From Dendrobium chrysotoxum (lineage: Eukaryota; Streptophyta; Magnoliopsida; Asparagales; Orchidaceae), in assembly GCA_019925795.1 (NCBI GenBank), contig CM034300.1, positions 37,407,390 to 37,471,389 on the forward strand: a stretch of 64,000 nt of DNA. The letters run 5' to 3'. The notes beneath the pieces are model-generated. The model searched no databases, was not told the origin of the DNA, and saw nothing but the letters and a program-made list of their open reading frames with translations. Shown piece after piece: positions 10,781 through 22,616 of this stretch. The translations under genes were made by a program, and so were the position numbers. Position 1 is the stretch's first letter. Every line of letters starts with the position of its first letter.

Positions 10781-13700
10781 TAGAGATTTTGCTTTAAATT
10801 TATTAATTATTTTCAAATATTAATTATTTTAAATTATTTAAAAATTAATTTAAACCTATTTAACTTCAAAAATTCATAACTTATTCATTTTAAATCGAAT
10901 TTTAACATATAATACCTTGAATTTTTCAAAAAAGTGAGAACTTTAATTTAAAATTATCTTCTATACCTGATTCTATCTTTTCTGGATGATGCCTATATTA
11001 CTTTGATATTTAATTATTTAAATATTATTTAATTAATATAATTGACTATTTTAAAATTGAAATTATTTTTAAAACCCCCCTTGGTGGCTGGTAGACTTCC
11101 CATGCTTATGAATTGGACTAATTTCAATTATCTTATTTTTAAACCTATATTATTATATATTTATAATATTTAGGTATTTTAAAATTGCTTTAAACTTAAA
11201 TATTATTTAAATCCTTTCATTTTGGGAGGTCCACCTTGTGTGAAATTTTAGACCTAGGACCTATATGTGAGCAACATTCATGTGGGAGAATGATTAGTGA
11301 ATGATTGTGTCCCAATCATTCACTAATCACTTCATTAGGCTTCTTTATTTAGTATTTTCGTAGTCCTTGCATGTGCAGGTTGCACAAGCACATAGCCTAG
11401 GCTCTCCTAGATCTAAGGACTTTATTGGTGTGTTTATATTTGCTGCATTTACCCTCTATGTTATGCCTAAGGGTTAGTTACTTCATTTTATTCCTATATA
11501 ACGTAGTTACACCTTAAGGACAACAATTAAGGACTGTCTAGTGAACTTAGAATATTTCTAGGAGCTAGGATAGATCCAGGATTGCTATAAAACTTTAAAA
11601 ACTAGTGCTTAGTGACATCTGGAACCCCCTGGAATTTTCTGGGAATTTTCTGGACTCTTTAAAACACTTAATTAGCAAACCCTAATTTACCCGTTAATTA
11701 AGCCTTATAAACTTCAAAAAAATCCAATAAATCCATTTTAAATCATAAAAATACACATAATACCTCAAACTCTCCAGAATTCAGTCCCCAACCTTAGATA
11801 ATTAGGGCCCCTTAATTGGACATTAATCTGGACTTTAATTTAGCCTTAATAAAAAATCACCTTTTTGCCTTAATTAAATCATTAAAAATTATTAAAAATC
11901 TCAAATCTTCCCCAAACACTTGGTAACACCTTCTTAGGTCATTTCTGACCTTTGGGGGTGATTCCAATAAGTTTGGAGTTAATTTGGGCCAAAACCCCCA
12001 AAGTACCCCTAATTAGGTAATTTCAATAATTCATTTAATTACCCAAACTTATAAAAATCATAACTAATTATAGAAAACTCCAAAATGGGAAAACTAAAGG
12101 GCATTCAACTCTAATTAAAGTCTAATATTTATTGAAAATGTTGGGTGTCCAGAAATCAGCTTAAATTGAAAAGTCAACTTTCCGGTCAACCGTAGCTTAT
12201 AGTCTAGGGCCCGAAACTTCTAAAATTCATAACTTTACGTAGGAAACTTCAAATTCAGCAAACTCAAAGGCATTCAACTCACATTAGGGTCTAGTATTTA
12301 TTAAAAATATTAAGATTCCAAAAATTAACTGAAATCAAAAAGTCAACAATTCGATCAAACTTAGTTCAAAATAAGACCAAAACTTCAGAAATTCATAACT
12401 TTGGATAGAAGAGTCCAAATTGGGCATGCTAACTGTCTAACTGATCAGGTTAAGGTCTAGTATTTTATAAAAATATTAGCTGTCCACAAATCCTCTTTAA
12501 TCAAAAAGTGAGTTTTGGACCCCCCATTTATCTAGTGTATAGGTGGACCCCGAACCTCCTAAAATTCACTAATATAATTTAAACTTCAAACACCATTACC
12601 CTAAGTATTAAAACTGACCTACACATCAAATTAATTAAAATAGACCCTAATTCACTAATATTCAAACTTTAACTAAAACTCCCTCTTCAGACATACAACA
12701 AACCTGGATAGTAGGCAATTGTAACAAACTACCCAGCTTAGGATCTGCCTTAGCCACACAGGCTTCTACATACACAGTAGAATTATTTGCTAGGGAACTA
12801 CTTCTAGACTTAGGCTAGGCTGGTGTTTACTTTTCCTACTGTGTGCCGAGCTTTTCTAGATTTTCACTACATATTATGATTGAACTATTGGTGTGTTTGC
12901 TTACTTTTACTACACTCTGGGATTTGATGTGATTACACGATAGACTACCCATAGGTTAGGATCGATGTTGATACTAACGATGTCTTCTGCAGGTGGCCAT
13001 GCTCATGCAGCGCTAAATAAAAAGGGGGGCAATAATCATGATTTAAAATACTAATGATGTTTTATGCAGATGCTTCAGAGATTGCTCAGCCCCCCTAAAT
13101 AAATGAGGGCTAATTAAAAGTTATTATAAATTGCTACAGGTGCTCTAGAATTTCTTAGCCCTCAAATAATTAAGAGCATGGTCAAGTGTGGCTGCAATGA
13201 GTACTTTATTTTCCCTATAATTGCTTGTGATATATTAAACTGCTTAGGATGATTTTTTTTATTAGGATAACTTTGCAGGAGAGTCTAAAATTTAATGCTT
13301 TCATTTAATGTAATTGATTGTAATATTAGTTAAGAGTTATGAAAGTTTATTTTGAGTGGGGATACTGAGATCCAAAGGTTGGATTCCAAAGAGAAAAGGA
13401 CACCCAATATGAGGATAGTCTTTTTCTATTTGGAAACCTAAATTTGGATCAATCTACTACCTGAGGAGTCCAAGGAAGAGGAGATCCAAGAAGTCTAAAG
13501 AAAAGGAGACCTAAGGAGTCCAAGGAAGCTAGGATCCAAGGCGTCCAAGGAAGAGAAGAGCAAGAAGATGAAAACTAAGTGTATCCCACTCAAAATGACT
13601 TGCGTCTGTTTAGGATTAGAAATCCGGGTTGTTGGTAGTGGTGCCCGGCCACTTTATTTTCTGCAGACCTTGGTTTGTAATTAAGGGCAGTTGGCCTATG

Positions 13701-15000
13701 GACATTTAATTAATTAGTTTGGTTATTTAATTATTATTATTTGATGTGATGATGATTGCGTATAGGTTGTATACTTTTCTTAGTTTTCTGGAGTCTTGCA
13801 TGCCGCTTTTATTTTAGCATGGATTTTGTTAGGCTCTCTAAGGACTAAAATCTTTTCTACTCATAACTAATATCTAAAATTTTAAGATTTAAATAATCTA
13901 GTAACTTAACGATCTAGGGAATTGTCGGAATTGTCCGGGGTCGCATTCATATTATTGCATCTCTCTCTCCTTCTATAAGACGCTTCCCCGCCTGCGGGTA
14001 GAGTCCGGATAATCTGACCTATGAGGATGAGGTGTCAGACCTAGGGAAGCCCAGTCTACTTCTAAAAATTATTTTTATAAGACTTTTAAAGTTCTATGCA
14101 TACCTGATTTGGAAGCTTCAACTAGTATACATTGCATTAGAAACTAACTAAATCAAAATTTTAATTGCATTAGCTCTAGGAGCATTCACCCAACATCAGT
14201 CCGGGGCCAACTAGGAAATCCTCTAGATGTCGGCCCCGCTTCCAATAAACTTAAACCTACCCACCCATCTTTCATTAAATGACTGAACAGTATGGTTTTA
14301 AAGCGATTAGGTGGTTAGCTGGCTCCCCCTTCCAGGCCAGGGTAAGTCCAGGTTTTGCATTGCATTAGCTAGGACACGGGTGTTAGTGTTGCGTAGAACA
14401 CTAAACCCATTAGATTTAGGATTCAAGGCTACTATTACTTCGTAGTATGCCTCATCGGTAGGTAGGTCTTCTGTCTTCGAGAGACCATAAACCCTATATA
14501 TCCGCGTCACATGGATGACGCCACCTCCATTTTTCTCTTCTATATGCTTCGAGTGCGTGATTTATTTGTTTTATTCAGTTTCTTCTCATTACCTTAGTCC
14601 CTCTGGATGTTGATATGAGCCGTGTATGTTGACTAAGCCAGTTTGAGCATTTCTCCTCCTTTTGAGTAGGATTTCATAGTCTTTTCCCCCCTATGCTAAT
14701 CCCACTCGAGAGTATAATATATAATCCTTAATCGAGAGTATTCTCAGGTCCCGGCTTGAGATGTAATTAACCACGGGGGCCTACACCCATGGGAAATCGA
14801 ATCCCACTTTTAAATAAACCTCACTCGGGCTAATGTATCGGGTGGGGGAAACCCGTTGTGACAATAAGGTCACATATATTGTTCCCCATCGAGATGTGCT
14901 GGTGAGAGCCACTATTCTCAATGGTTAATCATATGTGTGATCGAATCTACCCTTCCATTGGCCAGATACCGTCTCCCCTCGCGGGGCGGCGGTGTCTTGT
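10781..15000. other. Long AT-rich LTR interior without genes
   Basis: No coding sequence is recognisable across this stretch. It contains the repeats of about 165 bp at 12050-12510, a purine-rich run with GGAGTCCAAGGAAG repeats at 13455-13570, and a short GC-rich stretch near 13980-14040. The end (14700-15000) is GC-richer and leads into the primer site. Confidence 0.55.
12050..12510. repeat. Diverged tandem repeat of about 165 bp, three units
   Basis: Units begin near 12058, 12228 and 12391 with CATAACTWA or CATAACTTT. Each carries a CATTCAACT- or TCTAACTGA-type middle, a GTCTARTATTT block and an AAAAAGT end. Divergence is high, so the array is old. Confidence 0.6.
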
Positions 15001-15028
15001 TTTGTCCTTTCAAAGGTCCACAGGTTTT

Positions 15029-15044
15029 TGGCGACCACGGTGGG
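15029..15044 (+). other. Primer binding site of the gypsy element
   Basis: TGGCGACCACGGTGGG lies seven bases after the LTR end. It starts with TGG, complementary to a tRNA CCA end, and resembles the TGGCGAC primer sites of Tat/Ogre elements known from memory. The exact tRNA would need a comparison to tRNA 3' ends. Confidence 0.7.
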
Positions 15045-15360
15045 ACAGGTTTCTCTCTCCATCTTTGGATTCTATATTATTCTTTCTTGTGTGTACTCCA
15101 AGATTGGTACTCTTTAGATTAGGTCCGTCCCACTCTTAGTTAGGGTCCTTCCTTAGTTAGGATCGTTCCTTTTTTTTTAGTTAGGGTTCCCCCTTAGCTA
15201 GGTTTCTTTCCTTTCATTCTTCTTAATTAGGGTTTCCCCCTAGCTAAGTTTCCTGCCTTCTGACCTTCTAGGTCATTCCGTCCCCCATCTATCATTCCGC
15301 TTCTTATTATTTCTTACTAATCATTTCAAATCTCTTTTATTCTTCTTGGAAGACAGTGCC

Positions 15361-17058
15361 ATGGCTTCCTTCGTACCTTCTGTTACTTTCAGCTTCAGTT
15401 CTGACACGTGGGTGACACTTCCTGAGTCCATGCTAGTCAGTCCTCCCACTGGAGGAATCACTTTTGGTTCCTTCACTGACTCGGCCTTCATCACTCTTGG
15501 CGGGCCGACCCCTGCTGAGGCTGCTACCTACTATCCTCCCTAGAGGAGAGCTCGCGCAGCCATGTGACCTTTCGGACATCCAGTTGCTCGGCGGACAGCC
15601 TGGGCACCTGCTCGTCCTACTCCGGTTCTTGTGCAGCCGGCACACCCTGTGGTTAGGCAGCCAGCGCCTAGGCCACTTCCTGTTCAACCCACTCGTCCAG
15701 TGGTTAGGCGACCAGTACATACCGCACCTGTTGTTCAGACTGCGCCAGCTCCTCAGCGTCGGTAGGCAGTAGTTACCCTTGTTGTTATTTCGGCAGAGGC
15801 AGCTCGTGTTCGGGTTCCCCCTTCTTCTTCCTCTAGGAAGAGGGGTGCCCAGACCGAGGCTCCTTCGCCTTCCTCCTATCGGGTTTCAGCTTTCACTCGG
15901 TTATCTCACCCAAAAACCCTCGAGCAGACCTTGACACTTCCTGTAGTCCCTGTTCCCCCTATCACTTAGGCAGTGGGTTCAGATGTTGCTTCGTCTTCCG
16001 CCTCCAGCCTTGGGAGAAGGGCCCAGAGGAATAGAAACTGTAGACTTCGGTTGGCTGCATCTGAGGCAGACAGACAGCGGATGGCAGATTCGTTGGCTCA
16101 CCAGGAGCCAGTTTAGAGGAGAGTGGTCCCCAAACAGCGGGCACCACAACCAGTTGCAGTTTCTCCTACCTCGGACATTATAGTTGCCCCTGAAATAGCG
16201 GCAGTCCAGGGAGGACGCTTCTCTCCACTGACACATAGTGGTGATGAGGAGGACGTTGCTCGCATCGCAGTGGCCCCTCCTATCACTACTACTTTACCAC
16301 GAGCTAGGGTCCCCATGGATGATGCTGCTCGAACCCTCTCTCAGAGGATTCGGAGCATTATCCACTTAGCGTGGGGTCGAGGCCCTGTCAGTCGGGAGAG
16401 GTTACTCCACCAGATTTCTCAGGCGTCCGTTTAGTTACAGAGGCAGACTGCTAGACAGAGGTACAGGTGGAAGAGAGGACAGCCACCCAGGTAGCCTGTT
16501 AGTTCAGTTTCGTTGGTGAGACCACAGATAGTTACTCTAGTTGTTGGACGACGCCCACGTCATCATGGATAGAGGCAGCAGTTGGAGCCTCCTAGATCCC
16601 ATCTCCCTTCAGTTGTAGTAGCCCCGCAGCAGCCCGTTGCCCCTGTTGGGTCTCGTCGCAGTAGATGGGTTTGGATACGACGACAGGCAGAGTCCCCTAT
16701 CGAGGCAGTACAGCCGGTTCAGACAGTTGAGCAGTTAGATGTAGTTCTAATGGTCTGTGATGTAGCGACGGATGATGACGTTGCAGTTTCTCTTGGTAGT
16801 TCACCGGTACAGACAGAGCCAGCCCTTAGCCCCTACGGGACCGCCTCCCCTTTGAGTCAATATGTGGAGGATTTCCATCAGACCCTCTATGAGGACGATG
16901 CACTTGAGGATGACTTACTTGAGGAGGAGTCAGATGGAGATATTTCGGTGCACAGAGTATGTGTGGTTACTATACGTGGCCACTCAGACAAGCAGATAGA
17001 GGCAGATGATGATGATGATGATGAGCAGGGAGAAGTTGAGGTAGAAGGATTTCCCTGA
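15361..17058 (+). pseudogene. Gypsy ORF1 upstream of gag, function unknown, multiply stopped
   Basis: A single frame starting MASFVPSVTF runs for about 565 codons with no frameshift that I can see, broken by several TAG stops and some TGA. Most TAGs sit where CAG (Gln) would suit the context. The protein is rich in Pro, Gln, Val and Arg in the first two thirds. It becomes acidic near the end, with EDDALEDDLLEEE and a seven-Asp run at about 16996-17031. No domain is recognised. Extra ORFs before gag are a known trait of Tat/Ogre elements. A real conserved frame is supported by its length despite the stops. Confidence 0.55.
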
Positions 17059-17078
17059 TCAGTTGAGACAGATGCACA

Positions 17079-18566
17079 GTGCTACAGTTACAGACTCAGA
17101 TGGCAGAGATGGCTAGGGCTATGGCAACGATGACAGCTCAGTTGACAGGTTTGGGGGCGATGCCCCAGATGACGGGCGTAGGCACTCCTACTACATCCAG
17201 GGACGAGCCAGCAGCACCACCTGTGGTAGTACCAGGTCCCGTAGGAGTAGACATGGCTCAGAGAGTAGTTCCAGTGGCACCTACAGTAGTCACTTTTACA
17301 ACCCCGGTCCAGAGTCAGCCAGTTCAGTTGTCAGCCGGACAGATTCAAGACTTGATTGCCCAGAAGGTCGAGCAGGCCATTTCCTCCAGGAAGTCTGGAG
17401 AGGTAGTTAGCAGGGGGCGTCCTTACCCAGTATAGTACGAGCATGAGCCCTACCCTCCTAGTTTTGTCCCTCCTAGGTTCAGAGTCTTTGATGGGTTTGG
17501 GAACCCAAGGCAGCACGTGGCACAGTACCGAGCCATCTGCTGCAACATAGGAGGGAACGATGTACTGATGCTGAGACTTTTTGTTAGCAGTCTAGTTGGG
17601 GTGGCCTTTGCCTAGTACACCGACCTCCCCAACGATTCAGTACACACCTTCGTAGAGTTGGAGCAGTTGTTTGTGCAGAGGTTTGTCAGTACAGAGCACC
17701 GGGTTACAGTTGGAGAGCTAGTTGTGACTAGACAGCGCCCCTGAGAGCCTCTCCCATATTATATAGTTAGATGGAGGAACCTCAGCCTACAGTGTGAGCC
17801 CCAGTTACAGGAGTAGCATGTAGTAGAGATTTTGTTGAAAAATATAGATGGTCCCATAGCACCTTATATGAAGGGTTTCAATATTAGAACCTTTCAGAAG
17901 TTGTTGAAAAAGGTGATCAGTTTGCAGGACAGCATACCCGATGCAGTCCCTCCTAAGGTTGAGAGTCAACCTTCACGTAGACCTCAGCGGCAGGAGTCTT
18001 CAGGGGCACCTCCATCTAGGAGAGGGGAGGTACACAGTACCTATGGACCATCAGATAAGGGCAAGAAGCCCTTAGTCAGTTCAACACCACCTCAGCAGTC
18101 TCAAACATCGGGCCAATCAGTAGTGCAGCCTAGACCCTCCCGTAGGACTCCAGAGAGTCAGCATTACCTACGGAAGAAGCTTAGTAAGGAATATCCCTTT
18201 AAAAGGGAAAGTGTGAAGAAAATTTTTAAATTTCTTACTAAGAGGAACATTTTAACATTCCCGAACAACAGTAGAGTGGAGGAGGAGGGGGAGACAGACC
18301 ACCCACTATGTTGTCCATTTCATAGACATATCGGACATGTTATAGAAGACTGCTATGTGTTCAAGGATTGAGTTGAGAAGCTCATGGCTAGTGGACAGAT
18401 CCACCTACAGGACAGTGACTTGGTTCAGTCCAAGGGCAAGACACCTCAGACAGTTCAGATGATCGCGGGCTCCAGTAGTTGTAGTGACAGTCAGAGTGGT
18501 AGCCAAAGCAGTCGTAGCAGATCACCCAGAGGTTCTGAGGGAGAGTGGAAGCTAGCACTCTCTTAG
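17079..18566 (+). pseudogene. Gypsy gag (capsid and zinc knuckle), multiply stopped
   Basis: Frame 3 reads gag from MLQLQTQMAEMARAMATM, through a Q- and P-rich linker, into a retrotransposon capsid region (RVFDGFGNPRQHVAQYRAIC, FVELEQLFVQRFVS, YYIVRWRNLSLQCEP). It then reaches a CCHC-like knuckle, CPFHRHIGHVIEDCYVFKD, near 18318-18370. Gag packages the element RNA in virus-like particles. Stops occur at 17433 (TAG after RPYPV), about 17614, about 17743, 17815 and 18369. Several are CAG-to-TAG or TGG-to-TAG/TGA changes. The frame continues weakly to about 18870. Confidence 0.8.
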
Positions 18567-18662
18567 AAGATGAAGCAGATAATCAGGAAGACAATTCAGA
18601 GTTTAGAGGTAGTTGAGAGGAGGCCTACCTAGGCCAAGTCGACAGTTGCCAGCCCAGTTTCT

Positions 18663-20011
18663 TTGCCAGCACCTTTTTCTTCTTCTATTTTTATTGTAGT
18701 GCCTACTGAGTACATTTCTTTTCCTATTTCTACTTTATGTAATAAGAAGATGTATGAAAAGGAAAAGATTATTGTAACTTTCGAGGGAAAGACGGGACGC
18801 CTTCCAGCACTTATGCTGAAGGATTTCGTTCTCCCTTCGACTGATGATGAAATAATAGAGGAAGGTGATTCTGGCTATTTTTGTTGTTCTGCCCTACTTT
18901 TACTTCTTCTAGCACTCACTCTTTTAATATTTTACATATTTCTTATAATAATTCTGTATATGATGAGGAGTTTGAGTGCGATGAAGAACCGGTCTTTATG
19001 ATTTTGGAGGGTGGTTGTTACATGGATTCAGAAGATGAATTCGAGAACCCACTCCAATCACTTTCCTTGGAGCCAACACAAGCCATTGCCGCTGAACCAA
19101 ATGAATCTCCTGTTGAAGATGACTCGATATAGGAAGTTCACTTGCGTTCAGGGAAGGTTCTTCCACCTAGAATGGCTAAGAATATAAAAGAAAAAGATAA
19201 GAACATTATTACCAGGCAGGACGATCCTATCCCTTCCTCCCAAGAGCAGTCTAAAGAGAAAGGGAAAGGCCCTCAGCTGGAGGTTGATTACAATGTGTTG
19301 GCTTATTTAAGGAAAATTCCTGCCCTTCTTAGTGTCTATGATGCTTTGATGATGTCTCCCGACTTGAGAGAGACTCTGGTAAAAGCACTACTCGAACCAG
19401 AGTCCTATCAAGCCTACTTTGCTTCTGAATCTATTGGGGATGCATGCTATTTGAGAGAGATACCATGCATTACCTTTTCAGATCGCGATCTCCTCTTGGG
19501 TACCTCTGATCATAATTATCTTTTGTATGTCACCTCTTAAGTCAATGGTTATGAGTTGAACAGGGTCCTCATTGATTAAGGAGCTTCAGTAAACATCTTG
19601 AGCTATGAAACTTTAAAGAGCCTCTACCTTGGTCATCTGAAGTTAACCTCCGATAAGATTATGTTGAAAGGCTTCAATGACCATGGGCAGCGTGCCCTAG
19701 GGTCCATCACCCTGCCTCTGAAGTTTGGGAATTTCCTTACTGAGGCAAAGTTTCGTGTGATCGAGGCCGATACTTTATATAGGGCTCTCTTAGGAAGGCC
19801 CTGGATTCATGAGTATGGAATGGTGCCCTCTACCCTGCACCAATGTATGAAGTATATGAGGAATGAAGTCGAGTATTCCATTCTTGGGGATACCCAACCC
19901 TTTTCCGTGCACGAGGTCTCTGTTTACGATGATGCTGAGCATTACATACCTCGTAAGAAGAGTAAACCTCATCCTGCCCAGTCACCAGTGATACCTACCA
20001 GTACTGTATAG
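18663..20011 (+). pseudogene. Gypsy aspartic protease region (pol N-terminus), broken
   Basis: After a frameshift near 18870 the reading moves to another frame with acidic linker sequence, then LRSGKVLPPR at about 19142. Next comes a retropepsin domain: YELNRVLID-stop-GASVNILSYETL (the residue before Gly-Ala is a TAA at 19577-19579), then IMLKGFNDHGQRALGSITLP and RALLGRPWIHEYGMVPSTLH. The protease would cut the Gag-Pol polyprotein; the active-site Asp is present but its triplet is spoiled by the stop. Tat-type pol continues downstream. Confidence 0.8.
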
Positions 20012-20910
20012 GGTCCTATACAGTTACCTGCACGAGATCCATCACAGGTTAGTATCACTGCAGATCCTATTAGATCTCCTTTTTAATTTGCAGTTGGGCA
20101 CGATGTTCCCCCTAGTAGAGGTAAGGGAGAGCGAGGTAGAGGTAGAGGTAGAGGGTCGACTCGCTCGCCGTGAAACTATGACACTCAAATCCCTCCTTCC
20201 TCATATCTTTACGCTTCTCCTTTGACTATCGAGTTCGACTCCTCTGATGATGAGATGATTATTACTCCTCATCGCCCAGCTCCCTCGCCAGCCCCGGATT
20301 TCACTGATTATAGTTCACTACCTACCTTTTGTAGGTAGCTGATACCCGAGGGCAGTTTAGTTATTGACAGTTATTCAGACGAGGAAGTAGACCCCCGACG
20401 TCAGACCACTAGTCAACAACCCCTTTTCCGCCAGATACACAGAATAAGAGTTGAGGAGTCTCACCAGAAGTCTTTGGTTACCCCCTCCACTAGGGATGGT
20501 GGTGCACTATAGATTAGAGGTTGCCCTCCGCCTCCTCTGTATGAAACCTTTGTGCCTCCGTGAGCTAGTGAGTGTGCCTCGTTATCCCATAGTGTAGGTG
20601 TCCCACTGGGTCCCAAGAGTCAGGGTTCAGCAGAGACCGCTATGGATAACAAGGTCACATCTGCCCCTCATTATTTTTCCCCTTTCGTGGAAGACTGTGT
20701 AGAGCGGGGTGCAATTATCTCGCCTGGTCAGATGAATAAGCTCTACGACAAGCTCATGTTTGGTGAACCGATATGCCTCAGACTAAGCAGGGTTTAGGCT
20801 ATATTGAGCAGAGCTCACATAGCCACGCTAACATTCGAGCTGTCTCCCACTCATATCCGGTTGTTTCTCTTACCGATAAAGAAGACCCGGATGATGACAA
20901 AGACAGAAGT
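20012..20910 (+). pseudogene. Gypsy pol linker before reverse transcriptase, truncated
   Basis: The frame of the protease continues with frequent stops. It has an RGRGRGRG tract near 20125-20155, then acidic and proline-rich sequence, then SPFVEDCVERGAIISPGQMN near 20690. No reverse transcriptase motif is reached before the sequence changes to copia LTR at about 20910. I infer that the rest was removed by a deletion. Confidence 0.6.
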
Positions 20911-21171
20911 AGAACAAAAACTCTAACTTACTATAAATCTCCCCCTAAGTGTGTGTGTGTGTGTATGGTTACTTATCTTGGGGATATATTACATTACATT
21001 TGACTCAAGGAAGGTGAAAGATTACATTGAAATTGAAAAAATAGACTTACTCGATCTTAAGCTGGCTTAAATTGCAATGTATTTTATGAACCTGAATGGT
21101 TAGGTAATCAAATAAAAATAGGAATTTTTGTCATCATCAAAATCTTTATCCTTGAATCCAAATTTACAGCA
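20911..21171 (-). repeat. 3' LTR of element B, first 260 bp only
   Basis: It shares the LTR start (inner edge TGCTGTAAATTTGG, minus strand) and the (GT)n/CTCCCCCT block at 20938-20966 with the other copies. It stops at about 20910, where gypsy pol sequence begins. The join lies within an AACAAAAACTCTAAC stretch that resembles both partners, so the exact base is uncertain. Confidence 0.75.
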
Positions 21172-21186
21172 ATCTTCCCCTTTTTG
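21172..21186 (-). other. Polypurine tract of element B
   Basis: On the minus strand, CAAAAAGGGGAAGAT directly before the 3' LTR. A second related inverted block, CTCCCTTTTGACTTCTCAAA, lies at 21345-21364. Confidence 0.85.
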
Positions 21187-21423
21187 ATGATGGCAAATAT
21201 TTGTTAAATAGCTTCCAATTCAGTAAATAAAATATAGAGCATAGAAAAAAAACTAAGTAATGCAAAATCTTTTAGCCAGGCAAATACTGAACACTAATAA
21301 CTCAAAAAGTATAATAACCCATAATACTAATAACACTAACCACTCTCCCTTTTGACTTCTCAAAAAGGAGGAAACAAATAAAAACATTGAGGAACATAAA
21401 AAGATAGTACAAAAATAACCAAG

Positions 21424-22555
21424 CTAAAAGTAAGAGGGACCCTGATCAGGTGGAGGAGGAGGTGGTGGTGGCTGAAATAGACTATGAATGGTGGCAAACT
21501 GCTCTCCAAACCAGACCATATCCTGGTCGTGCTGCTACTGCTATTGGGTGACGTAGGCATTGAAACGATTCACATCTTCAGTGTGCTGCTACTCCTTTGC
21601 AACCACATAGGAGTCAAAGAGAGCCTCCCATTAGTCAAATCGGTGCACCAGGTGATCCAACGGTGACTCCAGGTGGAGGAGTAGGTGTAGGGAAAGGCTC
21701 AAGAGCATCTTCTTCCTCTTCTCCCTCAACATTCATGTTAGGCTCCAGATAAAGATGAGTGTTGTGTAGAATATGGAAAGAGTTGTTGGAGTAGAAGGAA
21801 GGAGGGACATTTGTTGGATTTGGATATTGAAAGTTATATTTGGTTTCAAGAGCATAGGCTATGATGTGTCTTAAGGCTAAGTTGGGACGTCTTCTGTGGC
21901 CTGGATTCGTAATGCTAGTTAAATTTTCAATGTAACGGAATAGAAGATTAGTAGCATTAAAGTTATGATGGGACATAATGTAGTAGGTAGTCATTGATAG
22001 CAAGGGAGTGATGTGGATGCGGTCACCAGCCTTTGGAATAATAAAAGATCGAAGGATGTGCTGGATTATTATAGCATCCTTAACTAAGGAAGTGCAAGCA
22101 TTATCATGGTAAGGGGCATTGGTATTCCTAAGAAAATGATTGGCGAGACTCCAGTTAAAATCAGGATCAGAGGACAAGAGGTGAAGCTTATCACCTGTGA
22201 TGGAAAGTTGGAGAATGTTATAAAAATCATGACTGATTAGTTCTACAGGTTGTCTGTTAATAAAGGAGCGAAGTACGATATAATCACGATTAATACGGAG
22301 GTTCGCAAAAAAGACATGAAGAAGTTCAGTACTAAATAAAAAGGCAAGTGTCAAAATGAAGGTGAGGGAGGTGTGAGCGAAGAGGTCCAATACCGGATAG
22401 GTGAGGATGCGTGGATTCACTATTTTAGACTGAGTAATCCCCACATCGAGATAGCATTGGAATGCAGCCTGATTGGCTACATCAGGTATGCAGGGATCAA
22501 CATTCCCACTGGAGGAACTTGCTTCCTGCCGCCTAGACCTTTTTCTGCCAGCCAT
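21424..22555 (-). pseudogene. ORFX of element B (putative plant transposon protein-like), nearly open
   Basis: ATG at 22555 (MAGRKRSRRQEASSSSG), with a TATA box 62 bp upstream. The frame is open for about 306 codons to 21635. That open frame runs back upstream without a stop to 22738, but the ATG at 22555 is preferred because its position relative to the TATA box is conserved in A and E. Near 21655 a frameshift moves the reading to a tail (LDHLVHRFD...WEALFDSY, then glutamine-rich sequence and PPDQGPSYF) that contains several stops and ends at TAG 21424-21426. The basic start could be a nuclear signal. The middle (TSLTFILTLAFLFSTELLHV, IIPKAGDRIHITPLLSM) matches ORFX of A and E. Resemblance to PF20167 is from memory; function is unknown. 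Confidence 0.75.
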
Positions 22556-22616
22556 AAGAAGAAGATTATATGAGTGTAGAAAGAGAGATCGGTGAAGAAA
22601 GATGGCTGAAATCAGC

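Larger units (their letters stand above)
8043..15022 (+). repeat. Giant 5' LTR of the gypsy element (about 7 kb)
   Basis: It starts TGTTGACC where element A's coding sequence breaks and ends TCCACA, seven bases before the primer site. Contents in order: a TTGAC-rich U3 (8043-8540), a TATA-like box at 8659-8670, a GC-richer transcribed segment (8700-9480), 1.3 kb of ATT/TAA satellite, AT-rich DNA with repeats of about 165 bp, and a GC-richer end. The 3' LTR is absent, so the length is inferred from the two edges only. An unrecognised insertion inside could have inflated it. Confidence 0.55.
8043..20910 (+). mobile_element. Ty3/gypsy element (Tat/Ogre-like), 5' LTR to protease; pol and 3' LTR lost
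   Basis: The order is LTR, primer site, an ORF upstream of gag, gag with a zinc knuckle, and an aspartic protease, then a linker that stops abruptly at the LTR of element B. An extra ORF before gag plus a multi-kilobase LTR fits the Tat/Ogre group. The left end starts with TGTTGACC immediately after codons of element A's reverse transcriptase, so it inserted into A. The right side is a deletion junction, so no target duplication can be checked. Confidence 0.75.

Noticed and set aside
13980..14300. GC-rich stretch as an rRNA or tRNA gene
   Set aside because: I could not find a cloverleaf or conserved rRNA motif; it lies inside the gypsy LTR.
15433..15720. Minus-strand ORF of 95 codons in gypsy ORF1
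   Set aside because: It is antisense to a frame with protein-like continuity over 1.7 kb and has no domain.
21424..22555. ORFX as a retroviral-type envelope
   Set aside because: No signal peptide, no C-terminal membrane anchor and no coat-like motifs; the position is the only similarity.
21424..22555. ORFX as an active DNA transposase
   Set aside because: The remembered family name contains 'transposon', but I see no DDE or other catalytic pattern and no terminal inverted repeats around it.
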